Source: Igneacidithiobacillus sp041146875
GTDB taxonomy: Bacteria > Pseudomonadota > Gammaproteobacteria > Acidithiobacillales > Acidithiobacillaceae
Reading direction: 5' to 3'
Length of the DNA stretch: 64,000 nt
NCBI RefSeq assembly: GCF_041146875.1
Contig: NZ_JBFRXP010000009.1
Location: 51,132-115,131 of the forward strand
A program made the translations under genes and the position numbers. Positions 1-9,034 of the stretch are shown here, piece by piece; the first letter of the stretch is position 1; each line of letters starts with the position of its first letter. The notes under the pieces were generated by a model that worked only from the letters and a program-made list of their open reading frames with translations, made no database searches and was not told the DNA's origin.

Positions 1-401
1 GTACCCTCTCGACCATGCAATCGGCGGGTGTGCCCATCCTCGAAGCCCTTGATACCCTGTCGCGTGTATCCAACAACGCCATCATCGAAAAGAGCGTCCT
101 CAACGCCCGCGCCGACGTAGCCGCTGGTGGGCGCATTTCCACCAAGCTCAAGGAAGACGGCGTCTTCCCGCTGATGGCCACGCAAATGCTCGCCATTGGC
201 GAAGAAACCGGCGCCGTCGAAGTCATGTCCGGCAAGGTTGCCGACTTTTATGAGAATGAAGTCACGGAGTCGGTCAACCGCCTCTCCACCCTCATGGAAC
301 CGATGATCATGGTCGTACTCGGCATCATCGTCGGCACCCTGGTGGTCGCCATGTACATGCCTATCTTCAAGATGGGCGCGGTGGTGACGCATGGGGGGTG
401 A
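1..401 (+). CDS. pilC: Type IV pilus inner-membrane platform protein PilC, C-terminal part (5' end outside window)
   Basis: PilC/GspF family platform protein that sits in the inner membrane and couples the PilB/PilT motors to pilin assembly. Only the last ~130 residues are in the window and the frame is open at base 3, so the start lies upstream. Visible are the T2SSF-domain segment beginning TLSTMQSAGVPILEALD, the GEETGAVEVM stretch, and a C-terminal hydrophobic helix (MIMVVLGIIVGTLVVAMYMP). The stop overlaps the next prepilin gene by 11 bases, which indicates one operon. Family assignment is firm; the exact gene name is by homology memory. Confidence 0.9.
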   Translation, partial: TLSTMQSAGVPILEALDTLSRVSNNAIIEKSVLNARADVAAGGRISTKLKEDGVFPLMATQMLAIGEETGAVEVMSGKVADFYENEVTESVNRLSTLMEPMIMVVLGIIVGTLVVAMYMPIFKMGAVVTHGG

Positions 402-945
402 GGCGCTCGCGCCCCGCCCCGCCAGCGGCTTTACGCTGGTGGAGTTGATGGTGATTATTGCCGTGATGGGGATTATCGCGGCGGTGGCGATACCGCAGTT
501 CAACATCTGGATGGTACGCGCACGGATTCAGGGGGCCTCCAGTCGCCTGCAACAAGACCTTACCTGGGCCGAGGGCTATGCGATCCGTAGTGGCTATCCG
601 GTGCAGGTGCAGGTACAGAGCGTGGGAACGGTGGGCTGCTCGTGGACGGTGACGCCTGCGGCTCCCAACGTGTCGCAGCAAGTGCCGCAAATGCCGGCGA
701 GCCGCTTTTCCAGTCAGTTTCCGAACACGGTATGCAGTGTGGTTAGCGGGGGCACATTCAGTATTACACCCACGGGAATGGTGTACGGCACAAACGGCAC
801 GGTAAGCAGTTCGGCAATTACCTTTGGCAATGCGAGTACAGGTGCCGCTACCTTTGGCTACTGGCTGGTTGCCTTGAGTGGTGCGGGTAATGTCAGAAAT
901 TGTGCCACTACTGCGCTTACCAGCAGCGTGTGTAACCTGCAATGA
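391..945 (+). CDS. fimT: Minor prepilin, FimT/FimU (GspH) type
   Basis: 184-aa type IV prepilin. A short leader is followed by the prepilin peptidase site G|FTLVE at residues 13-18 (Glu at +5), then a hydrophobic helix MVIIAVMGIIAAVAIPQ. The body has the GspH/FimT pattern with a late Cys pair. It would be processed by PilD and join the minor pilin tip complex that primes pilus assembly. It overlaps pilC upstream and shares an ATGA overlap with pilV downstream. FimU and FimT cannot be told apart here. Confidence 0.85.
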   Translation: MGGEALAPRPASGFTLVELMVIIAVMGIIAAVAIPQFNIWMVRARIQGASSRLQQDLTWAEGYAIRSGYPVQVQVQSVGTVGCSWTVTPAAPNVSQQVPQMPASRFSSQFPNTVCSVVSGGTFSITPTGMVYGTNGTVSSSAITFGNASTGAATFGYWLVALSGAGNVRNCATTALTSSVCNLQ

Positions 946-1358
946 AAAATCGGGAAAAAGGTTTGACACTGATCGAGGCGATGGTCGCCCTAGCGGTTTT
1001 TGCCATTGGTTCGCTGGGCATTTTGAGCATTTATTTGGGAACATTTTCTAGCGCACAGCAAAACCAGAATCTTACGTCTGGGTATGAAATTGCGCAGAGC
1101 GCAATGGGTGTGTTGCGAGCCAACGGTGCGAATGCTCTCAGTTTGAATGGCGCCTCCATTACGCAGAGCTCGGCAAGCAATACGCTGTTGGATCCCGTAT
1201 CTCAGGCTATGAGTGCCTACGGCATGCCAACACAAAGTCAGGTGTCGCTTACTCTCAGTTCTTTGAACGGCAATGGACTATGCCCCTGTTCGGCCACGGT
1301 TTCGGTGAGCTGGGCTGGCGGTAACCAGTACAGTACACAAAGCATTGTGGGATATTGA
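942..1358 (+). CDS. pilV: Minor prepilin PilV
   Basis: 138-aa prepilin with the short leader MKNREKG and cleavage site G|LTLIEAM, then the helix VALAVFAIGSLGILSIYLG. The typical PilV feature is the conserved stretch after the helix with many polar residues (SAQQNQNLTSGYEIAQSAM). It starts inside the previous gene's stop (ATGA) and ends one base before pilW, so translation is likely coupled. Function by family: part of the PilVWX-Y1 tip complex at the pilus base and tip. Confidence 0.85.
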   Translation: MKNREKGLTLIEAMVALAVFAIGSLGILSIYLGTFSSAQQNQNLTSGYEIAQSAMGVLRANGANALSLNGASITQSSASNTLLDPVSQAMSAYGMPTQSQVSLTLSSLNGNGLCPCSATVSVSWAGGNQYSTQSIVGY

Positions 1359-1359
1359 T

Positions 1360-2505
1360 ATGCGCAACAGGGAAAGTGGCCTCAGCCTGGTGGAATTGCT
1401 GGTAAGTCTGGTAGTGGTGGGTCTGCTGGCAACAGCGATTTTCAGTTTCTTTTTGCAAACCAGCCAAAGTGTAGGGCAGCAATCCGCTACTGGTGAGATG
1501 TGGCAGCGCGGGCGAAATGCGCTTGCGCTGATGCGTCAAGCTATAGAATCTGCGGGGTATGGACTCCCTGCTTTTGGGCAATGCCCCAACGGAGTGGTGG
1601 GCATTAGTAATCTAAGCAGTAATTCTAGTCAGACGTTGACGGCCATCACTGCGTCACCCGCGACTGTTTCGGGTGTTAGCACTTGGCAAATCAGTACGGT
1701 AATCGGTGGTGGCAGTTTTGGCGGAGCACCAGCAACCACCGTGCAAAGTCAGCAGGGAAGCAATCTCTCGGTAGCCAACACCGCTCTGCTCAATCCTGGG
1801 GATATGGCGATGGTTGCCTTGCCGGGCGTGGGGGTCTGTGTAGTCGGTCAGATCACCAATGTGGCCGGCAAAGGAACTCTCAACCCCAGTTGTACGGTCA
1901 CCGGTGGTGGTAATAGCCAAGGAAATGGTACGGTGGGGTTTAATTCTGGAAAAGGAAATTCCGCCTGTTTCCAAGCTAATCCTAACCAGTTATTCAGCCT
2001 AGTCAATGCTACTAGTGCCGGGAATATTGGCAGCAGTGCTTTTCAGGGCGCCAATCTGTACGACTTGGGTTCTCAAGATTTTCTTTTCCAGACCTTTCAG
2101 ATTACGGAAAATCCAGCGGGTAGTACCCCAACACTATATATGACGCAATACACTGCTAACCAATCTGTTGCGCCTACCCCGCAAGCGTTAGCCAGTGGTG
2201 TAGTTGACCTGCAATTACAATATGGTCTAGGGACGAATGGAGCCGTGCAAAGCTGGGTTTCGCCTACAGCTTATACTGCTTCCGCGAACCAGCAGATTGT
2301 AGCGGTGCAACTGGCTATGCTGATCCGCAGTACTCAATACCTGCCTAATAGCCTTAGTCCTGCTAGTTTCAATCTTATGGGTACGACGTATACGGTACCA
2401 GCCAGCAACGGGCCCGGCTGCTTGCAGGGCAACTGCCGCCATTATGAGTACCATTTGTTTCAGAGCATCATTCCTGTGCGTAATGGCATCTGGCAGGGGG
2501 AATGA
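1360..2505 (+). CDS. pilW: Minor prepilin PilW
   Basis: 381-aa prepilin with leader MRNRESG and processing site G|LSLVELL, followed by helix VSLVVVGLLATAIFSFFLQ. I chose the ATG at 1360, one base after the pilV stop; an upstream TTG at 1345 would add five residues ahead of the normal leader. Long low-complexity Ser/Gly/Asn middle, then a conserved C-terminal domain with VALQLAMLIRS-like text and RNG near the end. Length and position between pilV and pilX fit PilW, which carries the large globular domain of the tip complex. Confidence 0.85.
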   Translation: MRNRESGLSLVELLVSLVVVGLLATAIFSFFLQTSQSVGQQSATGEMWQRGRNALALMRQAIESAGYGLPAFGQCPNGVVGISNLSSNSSQTLTAITASPATVSGVSTWQISTVIGGGSFGGAPATTVQSQQGSNLSVANTALLNPGDMAMVALPGVGVCVVGQITNVAGKGTLNPSCTVTGGGNSQGNGTVGFNSGKGNSACFQANPNQLFSLVNATSAGNIGSSAFQGANLYDLGSQDFLFQTFQITENPAGSTPTLYMTQYTANQSVAPTPQALASGVVDLQLQYGLGTNGAVQSWVSPTAYTASANQQIVAVQLAMLIRSTQYLPNSLSPASFNLMGTTYTVPASNGPGCLQGNCRHYEYHLFQSIIPVRNGIWQGE

Positions 2506-3149
2506 ATATGCGTAAAATGCCCGTTGCAAATACAGCAGCTAAAAACACTGAGCGGGGCGCTATCTTGGTCGTTGTGCTTGTCTTAGTGTTTGCCGTGACT
2601 TTGGCTTTGCTTGCCTATCTATATTTGAACAAAAATAACACATTGATCGCCTCTAACCTGGCGGTGCAGAACGCAGCACAGGAAGCCTCGGATCAAGGTC
2701 TGCAAAATGCGTCCGGTTGGCTGAATGGTCTGACAAACTGGCCAGAGATTCTGGCGACGCAAAGTTCTACGGCATTGTCGCCAAAGTTCTTTTTGACTAT
2801 GCCTTCATCGGGATATTTGAATTCTGGTGTGACTGCCAGTACCGCCAGTACCGCACCAGTTCAGGCTCCTACCAACCCGAGTTTCTGGACGAATTGTGTA
2901 GCAAATGACACTTGCTACTCTATCGGCACGGTAGCGTATGGTCCCTTCAATTTTCAGGTAGAATATGTGATTTTCCCCACCGGTGGCCTCGCTACGCAAC
3001 AAAATGGGAGTGAGCAAACCCAAACCGGTAATACGAATGGCGCAATGCAGGCTCGCTATTATGCAGTATTTGTGCATGTGATGAGAAGTAATGGTGGTGG
3101 CTTGGGTGTTACCGTCCAGTCAGTTATTCGAAAGGTGATGGCATCATGA
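2502..3149 (+). CDS. pilX: Minor pilin assembly protein PilX
   Basis: 215-aa protein with the PilX N-terminal signature: ERGAILVVVLVLVFAVTLAL, a class III-like leader with Glu/Arg-Gly before a long hydrophobic helix. The Ala/Gln-rich segment that follows (NAAQEASDQGLQNASGWL) is also typical. It overlaps pilW (ATGA) and pilY1 (ATGA). PilX links the minor pilins to PilY1 in the model of pilus tip assembly; this role is from family knowledge. Confidence 0.85.
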   Translation: MNMRKMPVANTAAKNTERGAILVVVLVLVFAVTLALLAYLYLNKNNTLIASNLAVQNAAQEASDQGLQNASGWLNGLTNWPEILATQSSTALSPKFFLTMPSSGYLNSGVTASTASTAPVQAPTNPSFWTNCVANDTCYSIGTVAYGPFNFQVEYVIFPTGGLATQQNGSEQTQTGNTNGAMQARYYAVFVHVMRSNGGGLGVTVQSVIRKVMAS

Positions 3150-6100
3150 AACAGCGCAAAATAAAAGGGGGAATACGTAGGGGATTGGCGTTGTGGCTGG
3201 CCCTAGGTATTAACCTCTTGCCGTTACAGGGCCTGATGCCCATTGCTCACGCCACTGGCGGATTGAACATACCGGCCTCGGAGCAACCGCAGGTGTTGAT
3301 TGTCTTGGATAATTCCCAGGGAATGGCGGGGGTATTACAGGCTACACAAGGATACGCGAGCTCTAGCGGCGCTACGCCAGTCTGGTCAACCAACCTATCC
3401 GGCGCGATCATGACTGGGTCCGGGCGGCCATCAGCTAAACAAGACTGGAACTCAAGCTCACCACCATATTACACAACAAGTGGATTTATCCCTCCGGCAT
3501 TGGGTTCTGCGGGCACGGTCAATCCTTTTACAGTTGCTTGTGGTAGCAGTGGTTTGACTGCGGCTGCTGTGTCGGCCTGCGCAACCATTGGAAATAATGG
3601 CTACGTTGATAATTCCCCTTCCATGCTAAATGGTGTAGAAATACCATTGGCTAGTATTTTGTCTACGCCACTGTACGCCAACAATATTCAGTTTGGGTTA
3701 GAAACATATGCGACAAGCACCCCAGGATTGTCAAGTACCTGGGTATATTATATGAGCACTAGTACCGGGTTTCATTTTTCTCAAAATAGTGCATCTACAC
3801 GCGTGCCTGTAAATAATCCCTGTTATAATAATTATAGTAATTCATGTTATGACATTCAATACAGCTTTAATGGGGCTCTGGGTAGCAATAACTTATTTAC
3901 TAGCCCGCTACTCTACATCAGTGATACAAGTGATAATCCTATTATCAACGACGTTCTTTATTCGGGATATCCAGGGCAGGGATATGGGGCCACTAATGCG
4001 GTCGGTGGCACACCATCGGCTACGGCCTCTGATTTCACGTTGAGTCAATATGAACAACAACAAATATATGTAAATTTTTACAACTATTCCAACGGGATTG
4101 CTAGTGGGTACGGTCCCACCAGTGCTGGATATATCTCTTCCAGTCCTAACGTTTGGTATTCTCTTCGTGGGTATGGTTATAATGCCAATGTGAGTCCAAC
4201 GTCTGGGAATTTGTTGGTCAAGATTGCTACTGCCAGCAGTGCAAATGTAGAATCTATTCTATCATATTTGGGCCCTGAAACGTTCCCTGCGGGTAACACG
4301 GTTACCGCATCGGCTGGATATTCACCGGTGGCGGGGGCATTCGACCATGCATTTAAATATTTCCAAAAGACACCATCAAAAGGTGGCCCACCGCAGACTT
4401 GTGGCAAAAAGTATGTCATATTTATTACCGACGGTCAGCCTACCATGGGTACGCAGGGTAATGTGTATCCGCCTTTGGGCAGTGCCTCTGCAAATATCTT
4501 TTATCAGCAACCTTCGAGCATCACAGCTAGCACTTGGTCTAATTCTCAAAATAATGCAGTAGTGGAGGCAGTGCAAGAAGTTCAGAATCTCGCCACCAAT
4601 GGCATTGAAACCTATGTTTTGGGGGTAGGCTCCGCCGTCAATCCGAATATAGCCGGTACAACCTCAACACAACAGGCCGAAGCTCTGCAAGGACAAGCGG
4701 TTCTTACGGCTCTGGCTCAGGCTGGTGGTACTTCGAGCTATTATTCCGCAAATACGCAGGCGGGCGTGCAAGCTGCTTTGAATAGTATTGTGGCCAATAT
4801 TCTTGGGAAAAGCGTAGTTTCTTCGTATGCCGCACCACCCTCGGTGACTGTCGGTTCTTTGGAATTCCTTTTGAAAAACGTCAACCCGGTGACAGGCCAG
4901 GGAGATCTATACGCCTATCCAGTCACCAGTAACGGCTCTATAAGTAGTACGGCAAGCTGGACGGCCAGCCAGATTATGACTACGAGCTTGAGGTCGGCCA
5001 ACGTCTACACCACTCCCTTGGGCCAGGGCACCAATAACAGTGGGGCGCCGCAGACATTTGCTACTGTGGCAGCCACAAACTCCGCGGCCTTCGGGGCTCT
5101 TCCGACCAGCTTGACCGCTAACGACATTGCCAATTACACGATTGATCCGTCGTACAGTGGTGGGCAATATTTGGGCGGGCGAGATTCCGGTTGGTACATT
5201 GGTTTGCCTAGCTCTGCGCCGGCGGATGTGCTCGTGCCGCCGGATAGCGCAAACCTGTTGAGTTCGGGTAGCTCCTATCTGAGCTTCGCTGCAAAACACG
5301 CAGGCAGGCAAAACGCCGTACTTTTTTCTGACGACGATGGCTTCCTCTACGCCTTGGGCTACAACAATACTGGTAGTCCCACCTTGCTTTGGGGCTGGAT
5401 GCCTGGTTCCTTGCTCCCATCTTTGCAGAATTACCAGACATTCTGGCAAGGCAACAATATGGGGGATTTCTCTACTATAGACGCCTATAATGGCTCTGCC
5501 TGGCATACCTATGTGGTGGGTGTCGCGAATAATGGCGGGATCGTCTACGACTTACAGCTTAGCGGCACTCCTGCACCAAACCTGAAATCCGTGGTAAGTC
5601 AGTATACCTTTTCCGGCTATGCACAACCTCAGCCGAGCGCGCCAGTGTATTATCAAGTTCAAACGGCAGGCGCCAGTAATTACGGTTCCACCTGGGCGCT
5701 TTTTGCATTAAACACTTCTTCTGGCAGTTATCTGGGTGTGCTGAATGTGGGCACTGGCGCCGGTTTGCTTGACCCGTTGCCATTTGCGAACACGGCCACG
5801 CCCTATATCGATGCCAGTGGTAATTTGTATTTGGGCGATGGAAATGGAAATGTTTATGAGATGTCTAACAGTGACTTTTTGAGTATCTTGACTGCGAAGA
5901 AGGCCACTACTATAGCGAGCAAGGATTTCTCTGCCGTCGGTAATTATGCTCCCTGGGTTAGCTCTACACTCACTGGCAATGTGCAATTCATGGGTGGCAC
6001 CTACTATCAAGGCGCCAACTACCTTCGTGTGCAGGGTCCGAATGGCATTACCTTATTCAAGCAAACAAACGGCACCTGGGCGCCTGTCTGGACGGCTTAT

Positions 6101-6550
6101 AGCGGTGGGGCCGGGTCTTGGAGTGGCGCAACCTATACCCCCCAGTCTGGATCGGTGACGACCAATTCAATCTCGCCGTTACCCGCGGGTTCCACGATTT
6201 CGGACCAGGCGCTGATCAGTGGTGGCAACGTGATTGTTCCCGTGACCATTCCAGCACCTGCGAATAGCTGCGGTTTCAGTACGGCGGCTTATTACCTTTA
6301 TGGCTTGACCAATGGTGTTTTTCCGTCGGGCGCGTTCGTTTCGCCTACCGGCACCGCGATTACGCAAGGATATGTCATTGGTCGCGGGTCGGCGTACACG
6401 CCAACGGTTTCCATTTTTAATGGTCGTTCTCTTCTGCAGGGCGCTGCTAGCCAGAACACCACGGGTGGTACTTCCGGGTTTGCCTCCGCTCTGGGTGCCG
6501 GGATGCAGCCAGGCGGGCCAGTAGCGTGGCGACTCGTGTTAACCCAATGA
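3146..6550 (+). CDS. pilY1: Pilus tip adhesin/assembly factor PilY1
   Basis: 1134-aa secreted protein. Signal peptide at residues 1-36 ending AHA. A von Willebrand A domain starts at about residue 48 (LIVLDNSQGMAG); its MIDAS motif reads DNSQG instead of DxSxS, and a later strand VIFITDGQPTMG carries the second metal-side Asp. The C-terminal half is the PilY1 beta-propeller (SDDDGFLYALG at ~730 starts the region). The Ser/Asn/Tyr-rich body suits an extracellular adhesin. It closes the fimT-pilVWXY1 operon through a 4-base overlap. By family it calibrates PilT-driven retraction and contacts surfaces. Confidence 0.85.
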   Translation: MKQRKIKGGIRRGLALWLALGINLLPLQGLMPIAHATGGLNIPASEQPQVLIVLDNSQGMAGVLQATQGYASSSGATPVWSTNLSGAIMTGSGRPSAKQDWNSSSPPYYTTSGFIPPALGSAGTVNPFTVACGSSGLTAAAVSACATIGNNGYVDNSPSMLNGVEIPLASILSTPLYANNIQFGLETYATSTPGLSSTWVYYMSTSTGFHFSQNSASTRVPVNNPCYNNYSNSCYDIQYSFNGALGSNNLFTSPLLYISDTSDNPIINDVLYSGYPGQGYGATNAVGGTPSATASDFTLSQYEQQQIYVNFYNYSNGIASGYGPTSAGYISSSPNVWYSLRGYGYNANVSPTSGNLLVKIATASSANVESILSYLGPETFPAGNTVTASAGYSPVAGAFDHAFKYFQKTPSKGGPPQTCGKKYVIFITDGQPTMGTQGNVYPPLGSASANIFYQQPSSITASTWSNSQNNAVVEAVQEVQNLATNGIETYVLGVGSAVNPNIAGTTSTQQAEALQGQAVLTALAQAGGTSSYYSANTQAGVQAALNSIVANILGKSVVSSYAAPPSVTVGSLEFLLKNVNPVTGQGDLYAYPVTSNGSISSTASWTASQIMTTSLRSANVYTTPLGQGTNNSGAPQTFATVAATNSAAFGALPTSLTANDIANYTIDPSYSGGQYLGGRDSGWYIGLPSSAPADVLVPPDSANLLSSGSSYLSFAAKHAGRQNAVLFSDDDGFLYALGYNNTGSPTLLWGWMPGSLLPSLQNYQTFWQGNNMGDFSTIDAYNGSAWHTYVVGVANNGGIVYDLQLSGTPAPNLKSVVSQYTFSGYAQPQPSAPVYYQVQTAGASNYGSTWALFALNTSSGSYLGVLNVGTGAGLLDPLPFANTATPYIDASGNLYLGDGNGNVYEMSNSDFLSILTAKKATTIASKDFSAVGNYAPWVSSTLTGNVQFMGGTYYQGANYLRVQGPNGITLFKQTNGTWAPVWTAYSGGAGSWSGATYTPQSGSVTTNSISPLPAGSTISDQALISGGNVIVPVTIPAPANSCGFSTAAYYLYGLTNGVFPSGAFVSPTGTAITQGYVIGRGSAYTPTVSIFNGRSLLQGAASQNTTGGTSGFASALGAGMQPGGPVAWRLVLTQ

Positions 6551-6626
6551 GGTATTGGTTTAAGCCGAGGCTAAAAGAACTGTAGAATGCAACCATGCGT
6601 GAAAACGCCCCTACGGAGGACATCAT

Positions 6627-6866
6627 TTGCAAACCGAACATCAAGACTTTGCTACAGAATTTCCGGAACTCGCGCAGCGCATTGCCGAGCTTGCCGGGGG
6701 CAATGCCCACTTTCAGCGCCGCCTGGAGGAGTTTCAGGAACTCACGGCGCGCATCGAACACATCGAGCGCAACGATGCCCTGTCGGATTCGCCGGATTTG
6801 CTGGCGATGAAGCAGCAGCGCCTGGCGCTGAAAGATGAGCTGTACCAGATGGCAACGCGGGGCTGA
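6627..6866 (+). CDS. Small YdcH-like (DUF465) coiled-coil protein
   Basis: 79-aa acidic/charged helical protein. The motif order FATEFPELAQRI ... HFQRRLEEFQELTARIEHIE ... LKDELYQMATRG matches the DUF465/YdcH family, which is widespread but has no firm biochemical role. The TTG start at 6627 is chosen because a good Shine-Dalgarno GGAGGA ends six bases before it and the family N-terminus begins here. It stands alone downstream of pilY1 and before an oppositely oriented toxin-antitoxin pair. Confidence 0.7.
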   Translation: MQTEHQDFATEFPELAQRIAELAGGNAHFQRRLEEFQELTARIEHIERNDALSDSPDLLAMKQQRLALKDELYQMATRG

Positions 6867-6882
6867 GTTCCCTTTCTATGGC

Positions 6883-7332
6883 TCAGGTGGTGGGGCGTCT
6901 GTTGTCCAGGGGAATGGAAACCCCCAACTCTTCCGCCCAGTCACCAAGCAAATACACAACGCCGTGGGCAACGCGGATGGCATCATCGGCGTCCTCGATC
7001 TTGTACGATTTGGAAATGCTGCTCCCTTCGGTGAGAGCTTCCGGAGATCTGGGCGCAATGTAATGTCTGTCCAAACGCTCTGGTGACAGGGCTGACAGGC
7101 TTTCGTTTCCCTCGCCAAGCTGTTTGCTTAACAGTTCGATAGAATGTGTTCTTGCGGGGTCTATTCCCGTAGCAATCAGGGTGCCTTTCATCGCCTTTTC
7201 GACAGCCTGTTGCGCCATAAAACAAGCCGAGTTATAGATGCCAGCATCCCGCATCGCAACAGCAGCTCGGAGATCGCTGAAACTCACATCAAACCACTGC
7301 CTGGCTTTTTCCAATAATTTTTCGTTACTCAT
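6883..7332 (-). CDS. HEPN-domain protein (toxin-like partner of nucleotidyltransferase)
   Basis: 149-aa HEPN protein. Text such as ARQWFDVSFSDLRAAV, YNSACFMAQQAVEKAMKGTLIA and RTHSIELL is diagnostic of the HEPN fold. In HEPN/MNT modules the HEPN protein is an RNase-like toxin silenced when the MNT partner attaches AMP to a Tyr; here Tyr candidates lie in the segment KSYKIEDADDAIRVA. The start at 7332 (MSNEKLLEK) overlaps the 3' end of the MNT gene by 8 bases. An upstream ATG-less extension is possible but has no support. Confidence 0.8.
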   Translation of the reverse strand: MSNEKLLEKARQWFDVSFSDLRAAVAMRDAGIYNSACFMAQQAVEKAMKGTLIATGIDPARTHSIELLSKQLGEGNESLSALSPERLDRHYIAPRSPEALTEGSSISKSYKIEDADDAIRVAHGVVYLLGDWAEELGVSIPLDNRRPTT

Positions 7333-7747
7333 AGATGATGATTCCTTCATCAGAAATCATGCGGCAAAATGGATGTCCAGATTTTGACTCTTTGGCAAAT
7401 TCTTCCGCAGACCAAACGATGATATCCGTTGGCAGGCAATACCCCGTCTGGCGAGACGATTCCATTTTGGCATCAATCGCAATGCCAAGGCGATCCACAA
7501 ACCGTGTTTCGGCAAAACGTTCGCCACATTCCACAAAAACATCGACGTCAGAGTCTGCACTCGCAGCCCCTCGCGCAACGGAGCCAAACAACCAAATGCG
7601 CCTGGCATCTAAAAAAGACACCAGGAAAGGCACAAGGCAGTGCCGTGTTTCTTCGGCCCACAGTGCAGAACGGTTTTTACCATCCGCCACCAACTTTTGC
7701 CGCGCAGAAAGTAAGCCATAGGGAATGGTGTGCATCTTAGAATCCAT
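7325..7747 (-). CDS. Minimal nucleotidyltransferase (MNT) antitoxin of a HEPN/MNT pair
   Basis: 140-aa nucleotidyltransferase-fold protein. The catalytic signature is IWLFGSVARGAASADSDVDV, i.e. GSx10DxD, followed by a third acidic segment near TDIIVWSAEEF. In known pairs such enzymes AMPylate the HEPN toxin. It precedes and overlaps the HEPN gene, the usual order. Starts at 7747 (MDSKMHTIP) or at the inner ATG four codons later. Some members act in other pathways, but the paired HEPN gene makes the toxin-antitoxin reading likely. Confidence 0.8.
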   Translation of the reverse strand: MDSKMHTIPYGLLSARQKLVADGKNRSALWAEETRHCLVPFLVSFLDARRIWLFGSVARGAASADSDVDVFVECGERFAETRFVDRLGIAIDAKMESSRQTGYCLPTDIIVWSAEEFAKESKSGHPFCRMISDEGIIIYE

Positions 7748-7820
7748 TTGGGGTTTCTATTCAAATAATAACAGCCCCATCAGGCGCCAGCAAAAAGGTG
7801 CTGCGCTGGGCTTGATTCTG

Positions 7821-7838
7821 CGTAATCGTTCGATTACG
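7821..7838. promoter_or_regulatory. Perfect inverted repeat, likely operator of the higBA-type module
   Basis: CGTAATCG-TT-CGATTACG: two perfect 8-base arms with a 2-base spacer, ending 8 bases before the ATG of the decayed toxin gene. HigA-type antitoxins with HTH domains bind such palindromes to autorepress, so this is probably the operator. The binding protein is inferred. Confidence 0.65.
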
Positions 7839-7846
7839 ATTTTCCT

Positions 7847-8146
7847 ATGACCTACACAGTAAAGCTGCTCGGCGATTTCTCCGGTTGACTCAAAGAGTTA
7901 CGAGATGGGCAGACCCGTCAGCGCCTTAGCAAGCGGTTGCGCAAGGCGCAATTGGGGAACCTGGGTGATGTGGAACCGGTCGGCGAAGGCGTATTTGAGA
8001 TGCGGGAGCATTTTGGCCCTGGTTGGCGTATGTATTATGCCCAGCGGGGTGAAGCAATCATTGTGATGCTCGCCGGTGGCGACAAGTCTACGTAGCAGGC
8101 GGATATTCGTCGAGCTATTGCGTTATCCAAACGATTGGAGGATTGA
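7847..8146 (+). pseudogene. Decayed HigB-family (RelE-fold) toxin gene with two in-frame stops
   Basis: Reading from ATG 7847 gives a HigB-like addiction-module killer protein: MTYTVKLLGDFSG, then TGA at 7886-7888 where the family has Trp, then LKELRDGQTRQRLSKRL, VEPVGEGVFEMREHFGPGWR, AIIVMLAGGDKST, then TAG at 8093-8095 where the family has Gln, then QADIRRAIALSKRLED and the natural TGA at 8144. Both stops are single-base changes (TGG to TGA, CAG to TAG), and the frame is otherwise intact. The toxin is therefore dead unless the stops are suppressed. Confidence 0.8.
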
Positions 8147-8148
8147 CA

Positions 8149-8460
8149 ATGACCAAAAGGATCAAAATCTCAGAGATTCCCGAATTCGATGTGTCCGAGT
8201 GCCTGAACAACGACGAGGAGGTGGCCGTGTATCTCACAACGATTTTAGAAGAAAACGATCCTGCACTGTTGGCGGCAGCGCTCGGCGACATTGCACGTGC
8301 ACGAGGGATGTCGCAGGTGGCCAAGGATGCTGGCATCGCTCGCGAAGCCCTCTACAAAGCATTGCGGGCGGGTAGCGAACCGCGCTTTGAGACGATCAGC
8401 CGCGTTTGTTCGGCTCTGGGTGTACGGCTCGTCGCACAGCCGATGCATACGGCACATTGA
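8149..8460 (+). CDS. HigA-type antitoxin (HTH addiction-module antidote)
   Basis: 103-aa antitoxin. An N-terminal segment for toxin binding (FDVSECLNNDEEVAVYLTTILEENDPALLAAALGDIARARGM is split over residues ~10-50) is followed by an HTH core MSQVAKDAGIAREALYKALR and RFETISRVCSALGVRL. This is the antidote family that follows HigB-like killers. ATG 8149 lies two bases after the toxin pseudogene's natural stop. The frame is intact, unlike the toxin, so the antitoxin survives alone and may still bind the upstream palindrome. Confidence 0.8.
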   Translation: MTKRIKISEIPEFDVSECLNNDEEVAVYLTTILEENDPALLAAALGDIARARGMSQVAKDAGIAREALYKALRAGSEPRFETISRVCSALGVRLVAQPMHTAH

Positions 8461-8590
8461 ATCTGACCGAATGGGTCGCGGACACCGGCAACACTCATAG
8501 CGCTGCGCAGTGCGTGCTTCTAATCCCATTGGACCGTGAGCGTCAGTGTGCGTTTTTCTATCGCTCCACCTCCGCAACACATTGACAGAT

Positions 8591-9034
8591 TCACCGTATG
8601 AGGGAGGGTTGGTTTATTTCCAGCCAATCAACCACCGACTGAAGCAATGCTTCTGCGTTAGACAGGCATTCTTCCACCGCGCTTATCGGCACGAGATCGC
8701 CGGAGTAATCCGCGACATTGCGTTGTTTGCGCAAGGCGTCGAGCACAATGACGGTCTGCTGGTTTACTCCGATAGTCTGGTTGAGGGTCTGTATCATTGT
8801 CATGTGGTGACCGGGCTTGCTGGTCAGCGTCCTGAAACCATTGGCCTGCAATGCGACATTGGCCAATTGCATGATGGCTTTGTAGGCGGCATCGAAGCGG
8901 TTCTCAGCACTGATTTCCATCATATGCGCATCGGCAATATTGCGCTGGGCGGCCGACATTAGCCTGCGGATTACCACAGCATCAGGCTTGATCTTTTCCA
9001 GGCTAATCCCGACCAAATTATCCAGACTCATCAT
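8591..9034 (-). CDS. HEPN-type protein of a second HEPN/MNT pair
   Basis: 147-aa helical protein. SAENRFDAAYKAIMQLANVALQANGFR and LDALRKQRNVADYSGD match HEPN-fold proteins that accompany HTH-nucleotidyltransferases; RKQRNVADY occupies the place of the RxxxxH motif but ends in Tyr, not His. It overlaps the upstream nucleotidyltransferase gene by 17 bases. Likely the toxin or regulated partner. Start 9034 or the adjacent ATG at 9031. Confidence 0.7.
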   Translation of the reverse strand: MMSLDNLVGISLEKIKPDAVVIRRLMSAAQRNIADAHMMEISAENRFDAAYKAIMQLANVALQANGFRTLTSKPGHHMTMIQTLNQTIGVNQQTVIVLDALRKQRNVADYSGDLVPISAVEECLSNAEALLQSVVDWLEINQPSLIR

